Shown one piece after another: positions 1-11,122 of a stretch of 64,000 nt of DNA. The position numbers were made by a program, and so were the translations under genes. Numbering within the stretch: position 1 is the first letter of the stretch; every line of letters begins with the position of its first letter. This stretch comes from Poriferisodalis sp965205175 (GTDB taxonomy: Bacteria; Actinomycetota; Acidimicrobiia; Acidimicrobiales; Poriferisodalaceae): contig NZ_OZ242038.1 of assembly GCF_965205175.1 (NCBI RefSeq), positions 2,604,001-2,668,000 on the forward strand, written 5' to 3'. The notes beneath the pieces are model-generated. The model made no database searches. It was given only the letters and a program-made list of their open reading frames with translations, and was not told the DNA's origin.

Positions 1-546
1 CTGGTATCGCTGGTGTTCCGGATCCCGGCGGAGCTGCGCGGCCTCGCCACGTTCGACGACTGGCCCAGCGTGATGGTTCATCTGCACGCGTCGAGTTCAC
101 CGCTGCAAGACGTGGTACAGCCGACGACAGGCACCCCCGCCCGGGTGCCTGCACTTGAACGAGTGGACCTCGCGAACATGGGGCTGCTCATGCTGGTCGC
201 ACAGGCCGCCCGCGTGGTGCTGGTCGGTGCCGTGGTGGGCCTGTTCTATGTCGGCTTCGGGCTCATGGCGATCCACTCGGCCACGCTGACGCAATGGCTC
301 GGCACCGAAGAGCTGAACGTGCTCGCGCGGCTGCGGGTGCTGGGGCACGATCTCGAGCTGACGCCCGAACTGCTCGCGGTGTCGGGCTTCATCGCCGCCC
401 TGTCTGCACTGCAGTTCGCCGTGTCGTCGGTGACCGACACCGCATACCGAGAGCACTTCTACGACGATCTCGCTTCAGAGCTGCGCAGCGTCTTGGCCAC
501 GCGTGTCCTGTACCTGCATCTCAAGCGGCTTGACCAGCTCGATTGA
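1..546 (+). CDS. C-terminal part of an unknown membrane protein (cut by window edge)
   Basis: The reading frame is open from the first base, so the N terminus lies outside the window; 181 residues are visible. Residues about 55-90 form one long hydrophobic stretch that could hold one or two membrane helices, and a second hydrophobic patch lies near residues 122-142. The tail is soluble and mixed-charge, ending in a Leu/Arg-rich segment (LHLKRLDQLD). I recognise no family. The gene ends 63 bp before the LacI-type regulator on the same strand, with no clear terminator between them. Its function and any link to the inositol operon are unknown. Confidence 0.6.
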   Translation: MVSLVFRIPAELRGLATFDDWPSVMVHLHASSSPLQDVVQPTTGTPARVPALERVDLANMGLLMLVAQAARVVLVGAVVGLFYVGFGLMAIHSATLTQWLGTEELNVLARLRVLGHDLELTPELLAVSGFIAALSALQFAVSSVTDTAYREHFYDDLASELRSVLATRVLYLHLKRLDQLD

Positions 547-609
547 GCGACGGATACGGCGGCTGTTCGGCACATCGGCACGATCACGTCACCTACTGCG
601 AGGGAGGCC

Positions 610-1626
610 ATGACAGCGAAACGGAGCGGCGGATATCCGACCATCAAGGACATCTCGCAGCATGCAGGCGTCTCCAAGTCGCTGGTTTCGCGCGCATTGC
701 GCGGGGAGGGGCACGTCCGCGAGAGCACGCGGCAGCGCATCGTCGAGTCGGCGGTGGAGCTGGGCTACCGAGCTCACGCCGGCGCACGCTCGCTCGCCGG
801 TACAAGCAGCAACACGCTGGGGTTCGTGGTCACCGGGCTCTTCGACGCGTTCTGGGGCGAGGTCATGTTCGCCGTGGACGCCGAGGCCGGCCGGCGCGGC
901 ATGCGAACGCTCTACCTCTCGAGTCCGCCGGACGCCGGCGGCGAACGCGAGGTGATCGACCGGATGCTCGAGTATCGAGTGGACGGGCTTGCGCTGGGAT
1001 TGCTCGGCCGGCGCGACGCGCCAGAGCTCGAGGAGTACGCCGATGTCGTGCCGACGCTGGCACTGATGTACGACTTGCGCTCCGCTCACTACGACACGCT
1101 GGTCACCGACGACGAAGCAGCCATGGCCTCAGCAGTGAGCCACTTGGCGGAGCTGGGCCACAGCAGCATCGCCCTCATCGGCGATGCGGACATGCCCAAC
1201 GTCGCAGCCCGGAGCCGCGGCTACACCGTCGAGATGGAGCGACGAGGGCTGGGCGCGCACATCTGCTGCGAGCCTGCCGGCTTCCTGCAGGCAGATGGGC
1301 GCCAAGCCGCAGGCCGGCTGCTGCACCGTCCACGGCGACCGACCGCCATCGCGTGCGTCAACGACGCTCAGGCCCGCGGCGCCGTGCTCGCCGCGACCGA
1401 CTGCGGCTGGCGCGTGCCCGACGACCTCAGCGTCACCGGGTTCGACGATTCGCTCTATGCCGTGGCCGGGCTGCCCGGACTGACCACGGTGCGGCTGCCC
1501 CGTGCCGACATCGGACGCACAGCAGTCAGCATGCTGAGCGATCGGCTGAACGGCCGGGACACCGCGCTCGTTTCCGTGCTGCATGCCGAACTCGTCGTTC
1601 GCGATTCCAGCGGCCCCGCCAGATAG
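610..1626 (+). CDS. LacI-family transcriptional regulator
   Basis: This 338-residue protein has the LacI/GalR layout. A helix-turn-helix lies at residues 11-30 (TIKDISQHAGVSKSLVSRAL), followed by a hinge around YRAHAGARSL (residues 54-63) and a periplasmic-binding-protein-like effector domain from about residue 70 to the end. The start is the ATG preceded by a strong ribosome binding site (GAGGGAGG). The gene runs towards the minus-strand operon of inositol-type genes, its only nearby metabolic partner. By analogy with other LacI-type regulators it probably represses that operon and is released by a cyclitol or a breakdown product. That role and the effector are inferred from position only. 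Confidence 0.9.
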   Translation: MTAKRSGGYPTIKDISQHAGVSKSLVSRALRGEGHVRESTRQRIVESAVELGYRAHAGARSLAGTSSNTLGFVVTGLFDAFWGEVMFAVDAEAGRRGMRTLYLSSPPDAGGEREVIDRMLEYRVDGLALGLLGRRDAPELEEYADVVPTLALMYDLRSAHYDTLVTDDEAAMASAVSHLAELGHSSIALIGDADMPNVAARSRGYTVEMERRGLGAHICCEPAGFLQADGRQAAGRLLHRPRRPTAIACVNDAQARGAVLAATDCGWRVPDDLSVTGFDDSLYAVAGLPGLTTVRLPRADIGRTAVSMLSDRLNGRDTALVSVLHAELVVRDSSGPAR

Positions 1627-1639
1627 GCCCAGCAGCCGA

Positions 1640-1657
1640 GGCGTTCCTGACGACGCC
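1640..1657. terminator. Weak hairpin between convergent genes
   Basis: GGCGT and ACGCC arms separated by 8 nt lie between the stop codons of the LacI regulator and the iolG-like gene. There is no T-tract, so it is at best a weak bidirectional terminator. Confidence 0.25.
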
Positions 1658-1683
1658 AAGACGCAAGGGTGAAGCAGAGACAG

Positions 1684-2724
1684 CTAGAGCGCAGGTTCCG
1701 TGATGGCGATCGGGCAACCTTGGCGCGCCGAGCGGGTGGCGGCCAGTGCGATCGCCAAGCACGCGCGGCCGTCCTCGAGCGTCACCGGCGGCGGGCGGCC
1801 CGCGAGCACACCGGCGAACGCAGCCCACTCGGCACGGTACGACTCGGCATAGCGCTCAGTGAAGAACCATGGCATCGCAGCAGCCGTCGCGCCTTCTGGC
1901 CCGAATCGGATGGCATCGTGGACAGTCGGGTTCTGTGATGTCATCGCACCGGCGGCGCCGAAGGCCTCGACCCGCTGGTCGTAGCCGTAGACCGCCTGTC
2001 GGCTGTTGTCGACAATCGTGATCGTGCCGTCGGCGTGCCGCAGCACGGCCGCTGCGGTGTCCCAGTCGCCGAGCTGGCCGATCGCAGCATCGATGCGCAC
2101 GGCGCCGGCAGCGTAGACCTCGCACACTTCGGCGCCCACAACGAAGCGCGCCATGTCGAAGTCGTGAATCATCATGTCGGCGAAGATGCCGCCGGACGCG
2201 GCGAGGTAGTCGTGCGGCGGCGGCTGCGGGTCTCGGCTGGTGATGCGCACGAGGTGCAGGTCCCCGAGCTCGCCGCGGTGGGCGGCCTCGGCCACGGCTC
2301 GATGCGACGGGTCGAATCGCCGGTTGAAGCCCAGCTGAACAGCGATGCCGGCCTCGTCGGCAGCCCGCATAGCGCGCTCGGCCTCAGCTAGGTCCAGCGA
2401 GACCGGTTTCTCGACGAATGCCGGCAGACCGGATCGTGCGGCTGCCACGATCAGATCGACATGCGTGTCGGTGGGCGAGCAGACCGCCACGGCATCGACG
2501 TCGCAGCGGGCCATCAGCGCCGCTGGACTCTCGGCAGCCGGCACGTCCAGCTCGTCTGCCAGCGACGCCGACGCGGCCGGAATGGCATCGCACACCGCTG
2601 CAAGGTGGAGTCCGGCGACGCTGCCGATGTGACGTGCGTGCATCCGGCCGATGCGGCCGCAGCCGATGAGCCCGATGCCTGCCGACCGAGTGGGCGCCTC
2701 ACCGTGCGCCGGCGATGCGCTCAC
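1684..2724 (-). CDS. iolG: Inositol 2-dehydrogenase-like Gfo/Idh/MocA oxidoreductase
   Basis: A 346-residue NAD(P)-dependent dehydrogenase. The Rossmann motif GCGRIG is at residues 21-26 and the conserved EKP (catalytic-lysine region) at 105-107. The segment GGIFADMMIHDFD (178-190) is typical of myo-inositol dehydrogenases, which oxidise myo-inositol to 2-keto-myo-inositol (scyllo-inosose). The frame extends further upstream, but the GTG at 2724 is the likely start: it overlaps the iolD stop as GTGA and gives the family's usual length. It is the last gene of the seven-gene operon. It could act on another inositol isomer or a related sugar; the family is clear, the exact substrate is inferred from iolD and iolE beside it. 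Confidence 0.85.
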   Translation of the reverse strand: MSASPAHGEAPTRSAGIGLIGCGRIGRMHARHIGSVAGLHLAAVCDAIPAASASLADELDVPAAESPAALMARCDVDAVAVCSPTDTHVDLIVAAARSGLPAFVEKPVSLDLAEAERAMRAADEAGIAVQLGFNRRFDPSHRAVAEAAHRGELGDLHLVRITSRDPQPPPHDYLAASGGIFADMMIHDFDMARFVVGAEVCEVYAAGAVRIDAAIGQLGDWDTAAAVLRHADGTITIVDNSRQAVYGYDQRVEAFGAAGAMTSQNPTVHDAIRFGPEGATAAAMPWFFTERYAESYRAEWAAFAGVLAGRPPPVTLEDGRACLAIALAATRSARQGCPIAITEPAL

Positions 2725-4652
2725 CAGCCTCTGCGCTGCGCGGCCATCGCCTCGGCCATGCCGGAAGCAGCTTCGGCGATCTCGGCTCGGTGGCTGACCT
2801 CGGGCACGCCCACCTGCCATGGCGCGCCGCCCTGCGTCCATGCGTCGGGGTGCGTCCCGAGCACGATCACGCAGGTGCGGTCGGCGTTCTTGGCACGCTG
2901 CAGTGCCGCTTCCAGCTCTGCGATGGTGGCGACGGACTCCGAGCTGCACCCCAAGGACGCAGCGTGCGCGGCGAAGTCGACGCGCGCCGGCACCTGCGGG
3001 GGGCGATCCATCGAGCCTGTCGGCGCCGAGGTCATGGTGTCGGCAAGGAAGTTGTTGAACGACACGCCGCCTTGGGCCAGCTGCAGCCGGTTGATGACCG
3101 CGAAGCCGCCGTTGTCGCAGACCACGACGGTGATCGGGTGGCCGCTCAGCACCGAGCTGTACAGGTCAGAGTTCATCATCAGGTACGAACCGTCGCCCAC
3201 GAGCGCCACGACGTCCCGATCTCCCAGCGCCTGCTTGGCTCCCCATGCGCCGGATATCTCGTATCCCATCGTGGAGTAGCCGTACTCGCAGTCAAAGGAG
3301 TGCTCCACGTCGCTGCGCCAGCCGTTCACGGTCTCGCCGGGCAGGCCGCCTGCGGCGGTCACCACGTAGGTCCGCTCGTTGGCCGATCTCGACACGGCGC
3401 CCACCACCTGCGCGTACGTCGGCGGGCCTGCCAGCGAACTGTCGGCTTCGGGCGCTGCGATCTTGTCGATGTACGCGTGGTACTGCGCCGTCTCGGTCTC
3501 AGCGCGTGCCGACCATTCCTCCGGCGCGATGTAGTCGCCGAGCATGACGCTCAGCTCGGCCAAGCCTTCGCGCGCATCGGCGACCAGCGGGCGACTGCTG
3601 TGCTTGGTCGCGTCGAATCGAGCCGTGTTCAGTCCGACGAACGTCGCGGCATGATCGAACAACGTCCATGAGCCGGTGGCGAAGTCGCCCAGCCGCGTGC
3701 CGACCGCCACGATCACGTCGGCAGAAGCCGCCAGTGCGTTCGCAGCGGCGCAGCCCGTCACGCCGATCGGCCCGCAGGCGAGCGGATGGCTGGAGGGCAT
3801 GGCCGTTCGCCCGGCCACAGTCTCGGCGACCGGGATGCGATGACGCTCGGCAACCGTTCGCAGCTCCGCTTCTGCCATCGACCAGCGAACGCCGCCACCG
3901 CATACCAGCAGCGGCCGCTTCGCTGCGGTGAGCACCGCTGCGGCGGCCGCCAGCTCGCGTCGGTCAGGACGCGGACGTCGCACGCGATGGACGACGGGCT
4001 CGAAGAAGCGCTCGGGGAAGCGGCCCGCGTGGGCTTGGGCGTCCTGCGGCAGCGCGATGAACGCAGGACCGCAGTCGGCTGGGTCCAGCATCGTGGCCAT
4101 CGCGTTCGGCAGGCTCGCCAGCACCTGTTCGGGGGTCGTGATCCGGTCCCAGTAGCGGACGACGGATCGAAAGGCGTCATTCACCGTGGTCGAGGGCTCG
4201 CCGAAGTGCTCCACCTGCTGGAGCACCGGATCGGGCAGGCGGTGGCCGAAGGTGTCTCCTGCCAGCAGCAGCAGCGGCATGCGGTTCGCGTGGGCCGCAG
4301 CGGCAGCGGTGATCATGTTGGTGGCGCCTGGACCGATGGAGCTGGTCGCGGCCATGATCCTTCGGCGTCTCATCGCTCGTGCGAACCCGACGCCCGCCAA
4401 TGCCATGCCCTGTTCGTTCTGTCCGCGCCAAGTCGGCAGCACGTGGCGCCAGCGATGCAGCTCCGGACCCAGGCACGTCACGTTGCCGTGGCCGAAGATC
4501 GCGTACACGCCGCCGAACAACGGCACCGATTCGCCGTCGCCGATTGCCGACAGTCGGTCGGATGCATCGGGGTCCAAGTCGTCGAGCGCAATGCGCTGAG
4601 CCGCCAAGAAGCGGACGACGGCGCCGGCGGTCGTCAGCTCGATGTCAGCCAT
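2721..4652 (-). CDS. iolD: 3D-(3,5/4)-trihydroxycyclohexane-1,2-dione hydrolase (ThDP enzyme)
   Basis: A 643-residue thiamine-diphosphate enzyme of the acetolactate synthase superfamily. The N-terminal ThDP domain carries the activating glutamate in WRGQNEQG (Glu near residue 80). The C-terminal ThDP/Mg motif begins at GDGSYLMMN (about residue 486) and ends near CDNGGFAVIN. Length and sequence match IolD, which opens the ring of the diketone made in inositol catabolism. The frame is open further upstream, but the ATG at 4652 has a strong Shine-Dalgarno (AGGGAGG, 8 nt upstream) and overlaps the preceding gene by 8 bp. It overlaps iolG by 4 bp, so the two are probably translationally coupled. 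This is the most diagnostic enzyme of the cluster. Confidence 0.9.
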   Translation of the reverse strand: MADIELTTAGAVVRFLAAQRIALDDLDPDASDRLSAIGDGESVPLFGGVYAIFGHGNVTCLGPELHRWRHVLPTWRGQNEQGMALAGVGFARAMRRRRIMAATSSIGPGATNMITAAAAAHANRMPLLLLAGDTFGHRLPDPVLQQVEHFGEPSTTVNDAFRSVVRYWDRITTPEQVLASLPNAMATMLDPADCGPAFIALPQDAQAHAGRFPERFFEPVVHRVRRPRPDRRELAAAAAVLTAAKRPLLVCGGGVRWSMAEAELRTVAERHRIPVAETVAGRTAMPSSHPLACGPIGVTGCAAANALAASADVIVAVGTRLGDFATGSWTLFDHAATFVGLNTARFDATKHSSRPLVADAREGLAELSVMLGDYIAPEEWSARAETETAQYHAYIDKIAAPEADSSLAGPPTYAQVVGAVSRSANERTYVVTAAGGLPGETVNGWRSDVEHSFDCEYGYSTMGYEISGAWGAKQALGDRDVVALVGDGSYLMMNSDLYSSVLSGHPITVVVCDNGGFAVINRLQLAQGGVSFNNFLADTMTSAPTGSMDRPPQVPARVDFAAHAASLGCSSESVATIAELEAALQRAKNADRTCVIVLGTHPDAWTQGGAPWQVGVPEVSHRAEIAEAASGMAEAMAAQRRGW

Positions 4653-5934
4653 CGCTTGCCTCCCTGCAGCGGGATCTCGCTGCGTCCGCAGCGGGTCCGG
4701 CCCGCCGGCCGGTGACGCCGGCGGGATCGCGAGGCGCAAGCTCGTCGACGTTGCTCGAGGTGAGCGGGATCACCTCCGCCCAGGCACCGCTCGCCCAGCT
4801 CCGCAACAGCGCTGCCTGCACGCTGACGTAGGCCACAGCCTCGGCGAATCCGGCGTCGTGCGAGCGCCCCTCGCTCACCGCAGCGAGGTACTGATGATCC
4901 TCGAGCGCGATGAGGTCCTCGAACCCTATGGCATTGGCATCGCCGGGAACGAAGGCACGCTGGCCGGGGTGCCGCTCGCCGGCGCGCACCGTCATGTAGC
5001 CCCGCTCGGCCGCGCTCGAGTCCTTCGGTGCCAAGTACAGCTGCAGTTCGTTCATCGTCTCCAGATTCCAGCTCGCCGCGCCGTCGGTGCCGTAGATGTC
5101 GAAGGCCATCTGGCTCTCGGGGCCGGTTATCGTCCGACTGGCCTCGAAGGTGCCCCGCGAGCCGTTAGCGAACACGGCGAGCGCTGCGAAGTAGTCCTCG
5201 TTGGTGACCGGGCCCGTCGGATCGTCCGGCCGGCCTCGGGCGTAGTGGCTGGCGCCGGGCTGAGCGACCGGACGCTCGCTGACGAAGGTGGCACCGCTGC
5301 CGATCACCTCGGTGATCGGGCCGTTGAGCATCATCGCCAAGTCGACCGCGTGAGAGAGAATGTCGCTCGTCACGCCGTGGCCCGCCTGGTCCAGCTCGAA
5401 GCGCCACGACAGCAGGCCCAGCGGATCGGCGCCGAACATGGAGAAGAACCGCCCTCGGTAGTTGGTGATCGGCCCGAGATCGCCGCGGTCGATGAGCGCC
5501 TTCGCGTGGCGCACGAGCGGTGCGTAGCGGTAGTTGTATCCGACGCCGGTGATGCTGCCCGCCGCTTCGGCTGCCTCGAAGCAGCGAACGGTCTGCGCCG
5601 GCGTACCGCCCACCGGCTTCTCGCAGAACACATGCTTGCCGGCTGCGGCCGCTGCGGTGACGATCTGTTCGTGCACCATGTTGGGTGTCGTGACATACAC
5701 CACGTCGACATCCCGACGGTCCACGGCCGCTCGCCAGTCGTCAGTCACCTCGCTGAAGCCGAAGCCCGAGCCGGCCGACGCTCGGCGCTCCGCGACCGTG
5801 TCGGCACAGACGACGAGCTCGGATGCATAGGACCGGTCGTCGAACAGGCTGGGGATGCGCATCACCGAGCGCGCGTGCGCCTGGCCCATCCAGCCGAATC
5901 CGACAACCGCGATGCCGAGTCGCCGTGGGATCAC
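4645..5934 (-). CDS. Second Gfo/Idh/MocA-family oxidoreductase of the inositol operon
   Basis: A 429-residue NAD(P)-binding oxidoreductase. The dinucleotide-binding motif GFGWMG is at residues 12-17 and EKP at 105-107 (FCEKPVGG). It is longer than the iolG product downstream and only distantly similar. Operons of this type often carry two or more such enzymes, one for myo-inositol and others for scyllo- or chiro-inositol or for a keto intermediate. Which reaction this one performs cannot be read from sequence. The start is a GTG 10 nt after the ATPase stop, and the gene overlaps iolD by 8 bp (ATGGCTGA). Confidence 0.8.
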   Translation of the reverse strand: MIPRRLGIAVVGFGWMGQAHARSVMRIPSLFDDRSYASELVVCADTVAERRASAGSGFGFSEVTDDWRAAVDRRDVDVVYVTTPNMVHEQIVTAAAAAGKHVFCEKPVGGTPAQTVRCFEAAEAAGSITGVGYNYRYAPLVRHAKALIDRGDLGPITNYRGRFFSMFGADPLGLLSWRFELDQAGHGVTSDILSHAVDLAMMLNGPITEVIGSGATFVSERPVAQPGASHYARGRPDDPTGPVTNEDYFAALAVFANGSRGTFEASRTITGPESQMAFDIYGTDGAASWNLETMNELQLYLAPKDSSAAERGYMTVRAGERHPGQRAFVPGDANAIGFEDLIALEDHQYLAAVSEGRSHDAGFAEAVAYVSVQAALLRSWASGAWAEVIPLTSSNVDELAPRDPAGVTGRRAGPAADAARSRCREASDG

Positions 5935-5944
5935 CGCAGTGGGC

Positions 5945-6717
5945 TCAGTGGGTCGCCAGCTCGTGCTGCAGCGCTTCGAGCTCCGCTCCGCCAGCCATCA
6001 TCTGCGTCAGCTCGGCCTGCGAGATGTCCTCCTTGGAGAAGTTGCCCATGGAGTGGCCGCGATTGAGGATGACGAAGCGGTCGCCGACTGGGTACGCATG
6101 GTTGGGATTGTGGGTGATGAAGATCACCGCGAGGCCTCGGTCGCGCGCCTCGGTGATGCGCCGCAGCACGACACCGGACTGCTTCACGCCGAGCGCAGAC
6201 GTGGGCTCGTCCAGGATCAGCACCCGGGCGCCGAAGTAGCTGGCCCGAGCAATCGCCACCGATTGGCGCTCGCCGCCCGACAGCGTGCCGACCGGCTGCT
6301 CGGTGTCGCGAATGTCGATGCCCATCTCCGCCAGCTGTTCCTTGGCGATCCGTTTGGCCTGTTCGATGTCGATCTGGCGGAACGGCCCGAAGCCCCGAGT
6401 GGGCTCAGCGCCGAGGAAGAAGTTCCGCCACACCGACATGAGCGGCACCATGGCCAAGTCCTGGTACACGGTGGCGATGCCGGCGGCGAGTGCTGCGCGA
6501 GGCGAAGAGAAATTCACCTGCTCGCCCTCCAGCAGCAGATCGCCAGCGTCGTGCCGGTGCACTCCTGCGAGAATCTTGATGAAGGTGGACTTCCCGGCGC
6601 CGTTGTCGCCCAGCACGCACGTCACCTCGCCGGGATCGACCGTGGTGGACACGCCCGTCAGTGCGATGATGTTGCCGTAGTACTTGGAGATGTCCCGCAG
6701 CTCGATCAGCGAGTCGC

Positions 6718-6721
<4 letters not shown>
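5945..6721 (-). CDS. Sugar ABC transporter ATP-binding protein
   Basis: A 258-residue single-domain ATPase. Walker A GDNGAGKS is at residues 38-45, the signature LSGGERQ at 147-153, Walker B VLILDE at 167-172 and the switch histidine in FITHN near 204. Carbohydrate importers of the ribose/xylose group usually have two fused ATPase domains; this is the one-domain form also found with fructose- and inositol-type systems. It would work as a homodimer on the cytoplasmic face. It overlaps the permease gene by 4 bp (ATGA) and is followed after 10 nt by an oxidoreductase, which places import and catabolism in one transcript. The substrate is inferred to be a cyclitol from those neighbours. Confidence 0.92.
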
Positions 6722-9048
<2,327 letters not shown>

Positions 9049-9057
9049 GAGACTGGA

Positions 9058-10080
9058 CTACCTCGTGCCGGCGCTGACCAGCGCGGCGACCTCAGCTGCA
9101 TTGTCGGGCGTGACGAAGCCGGGACCGGTCAGGATCGGCAAACCGCCGCCCGCAGTGTTCTGGTTCGTTGCCTGCAGGTGCATCAGGATCACCGGAAGGT
9201 ATCCCTGCAGGTACTGCTGCTGGTCCACGGTGAACGCGATGTCGCCCGCTTCGATCGCAGCGATCAGGTCTGAGGACAAGTCGAAGCCGCCGATGAGCAG
9301 CGTGCGCCCAGCTGATTCTGCGGCATCGAGCGCTCGCAGTGGCACATTGGGCCCCACCCCGAGCACCGCGTCGATGCTGGAATCGGCGGTGAGGATGGAG
9401 GCGATGGTCTGCTCTTGCTCGTCGGGGTTGGCGTCGAGACCGATGAACTCCGACGTCACTTGGCCGCTGAAGGTGTCGGCGAGACCCTCGCAGCGCTCTT
9501 CGAGGCCGATGTTGGCCTGCTCTTGGCGAGCGCACAGCACGTGGGACGCACCCAAGTCGTTGAATCGCTCACCGGCACCGTTGCCGGCCACGATCTCGGT
9601 TTGGCCGATGTGGGTCACCGCGCCGAGTTCCTTGTAGTTGTTGACGCCGGAGTTCAGCGTGTACAGCGGAATGCCTGCGGCTACGACTGCCCGAGCTGCG
9701 GCCTCGAGGCCGGTCGGGTCCGCGAGCGAGATCGCAATGCCGTCCGAGCCGTCGGCGATGGCGCCTTCGATGGCTTGCGACTGCGCCTGCGCGTCATTGT
9801 TGGCGCCGAAGTAGACGACTTCGCAGCCGATGGCCTCTGACGCGTCCTTCACCGCCACTTCCACGACCGACCAGAAGGTGCCCGAATCGCCGTGAGTGAT
9901 GACGTGGTAGGTCTTGTCGCAGTCGCTCTGGGTGAGCGTCACCTCGGCGCCGGAGTCGTCCGCGGAGGTCTGCACCGGGGTGTCCGGCTCGTCTGCGGTG
10001 TCGCTGTCGTCGCTCGAGCACGCTGCTGCGAACAGCGTGATGACGGCCAGCACGGCCAACAGTCTGGATATGCGCTTCAT
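9058..10080 (-). CDS. Sugar ABC transporter substrate-binding lipoprotein
   Basis: A 340-residue periplasmic-binding-protein type I protein. The signal peptide has two early basic residues and a hydrophobic core, ending in a lipobox (LFAAAC) with Cys21 as the lipid-anchored residue. A Ser/Asp/Thr-rich linker follows, then the ligand-binding domain from about residue 55. Segments such as FGANNDAQAQSQAIEGAIADG and GIAISLADPTGLE are typical of ribose/inositol-type binding proteins. It captures the substrate outside the membrane and delivers it to the permease encoded 9 nt downstream. The ATG is preceded by GAGGAA, and 47 nt separate it from the iolE-like gene. The ligand is inferred, not shown. 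Confidence 0.92.
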   Translation of the reverse strand: MKRISRLLAVLAVITLFAAACSSDDSDTADEPDTPVQTSADDSGAEVTLTQSDCDKTYHVITHGDSGTFWSVVEVAVKDASEAIGCEVVYFGANNDAQAQSQAIEGAIADGSDGIAISLADPTGLEAAARAVVAAGIPLYTLNSGVNNYKELGAVTHIGQTEIVAGNGAGERFNDLGASHVLCARQEQANIGLEERCEGLADTFSGQVTSEFIGLDANPDEQEQTIASILTADSSIDAVLGVGPNVPLRALDAAESAGRTLLIGGFDLSSDLIAAIEAGDIAFTVDQQQYLQGYLPVILMHLQATNQNTAGGGLPILTGPGFVTPDNAAEVAALVSAGTR

Positions 10081-10127
10081 GGGTGCTTCCTCTCGAAGTA
10101 CGTGTCAGAGATCCGCGCAGGCGCTCC

Positions 10128-11036
10128 TTATCCCCCGGGGCGCCGCAACGCGGCCTCGCATTGTTGCACAAATTCCAAGCTCCGCGCGACATCGCTCCGC
10201 AACCGTTCCACTGCACGGGCATCGGGGCCGCTGAGCGCGGCGTCTTGTTCGAGCACGTACCAAGTCTCCGAGGCATCATGCTCCAGCGTCTCGATGATCT
10301 CAGCCAGAGGCACCGCGCCGTGGCCCAATGGGGGAAACAGCCCGCGTTGGACTGCGGCCATCAGCGTGAGCTGGCCGCTGCGCAGGCGCCGTGCTACGCC
10401 GGCATCGACATCTTTGAGATGCACCAGCCCGATGCGGTCCCGGTGACTGCGGGCCAGTGCCGCCGGATCGGTGCCTCCCAACGTGAGGTGCGCAGTGTCG
10501 AGCACCAGCTGCGTGTCGGTGTGCTCCAAGACCGCGCGGGTCTCCACGTCGTCCTGGACCAGCGCGCCGACATGCGGGTGGAACGCATGATGCAGACCAG
10601 CCCGCGCCGCGATGTCGTCGATGGCTGCGAAGCCGCGAAACATCTGGTCCCACTGGGCATCGTCGAGCGGAGGTCGCTGCCAACTGTCGTGATCGGAGAT
10701 CGGACAGCTGATGAACCACGTCCCGCCCGCCGACGCCATCTGATCCACGACCGAGGCCACGCGCGTCAGCTCTGCTTCGAGACGAACGGAGTCGTGGAGC
10801 ACTACGGCGACGAAGCCGCCGAGCAAGGACAGCCCGTGTTGCGAGAGCAGTCGTGCCAGCTCCTCGCCGTCCGCCGGCAAGAAGCCGACGGGACCGAGCT
10901 CGGTGTGGGTGAAGCCGATCGCGGCCATGTCCGACAGCACATATTCGGGACTGAGCTGGTAGCCCCATCCCGGCACCTCGCACACACCCCACGTGATGGG
11001 CGCAGCAGCTAGACGCTCACGCAAAGACCCTCCCAT
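10128..11036 (-). CDS. iolE: IolE-like sugar isomerase/dehydratase (TIM barrel), probable inosose dehydratase
   Basis: A 302-residue protein of the xylose isomerase-like TIM-barrel family. Visible barrel and metal-site segments include TWGVCEVPGWG near the start, HTELGPVGFLP, HAFHPHVGALV, LVLDTAHLTLGG and GLVHLKDVD. The last two carry the Asp, His and Lys positions typical of metal-dependent 2-keto-myo-inositol dehydratases (IolE). The ATG at 11036 is chosen because GGAGGAA lies 5 nt upstream and because the in-frame residues before it look non-coding. It is the first gene of the operon. The family is clear; the IolE assignment leans on iolD and iolG in the same operon, and a related sugar epimerase remains possible. 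Confidence 0.75.
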   Translation of the reverse strand: MGGSLRERLAAAPITWGVCEVPGWGYQLSPEYVLSDMAAIGFTHTELGPVGFLPADGEELARLLSQHGLSLLGGFVAVVLHDSVRLEAELTRVASVVDQMASAGGTWFISCPISDHDSWQRPPLDDAQWDQMFRGFAAIDDIAARAGLHHAFHPHVGALVQDDVETRAVLEHTDTQLVLDTAHLTLGGTDPAALARSHRDRIGLVHLKDVDAGVARRLRSGQLTLMAAVQRGLFPPLGHGAVPLAEIIETLEHDASETWYVLEQDAALSGPDARAVERLRSDVARSLEFVQQCEAALRRPGG

Positions 11037-11095
11037 GCAGTTCCTCCGATACCGGCGAGCGCAAGAATGCCTCAACCGCTCCACGAAACAGCATG

Positions 11096-11122
11096 CGTGA
11101 GCGCACTGCACACGCGCTCACG
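11096..11122. promoter_or_regulatory. Perfect 9-bp inverted repeat upstream of the iolE operon
   Basis: CGTGAGCGC (11096-11104) and GCGCTCACG (11114-11122) are perfect inverted arms around a 9-nt spacer, 60 bp upstream of the iolE start codon. The position suits a repressor operator. The right arm overlaps the first unit of the adjoining 80-bp repeat array. LacI-family operators usually have arms closer together, so another regulator or an RNA hairpin is possible. Confidence 0.45.

Noticed and set aside
543..1703. 386-codon plus-strand frame over the LacI regulator
   Set aside because: Arg-rich nonsense in another frame of a clear LacI gene.
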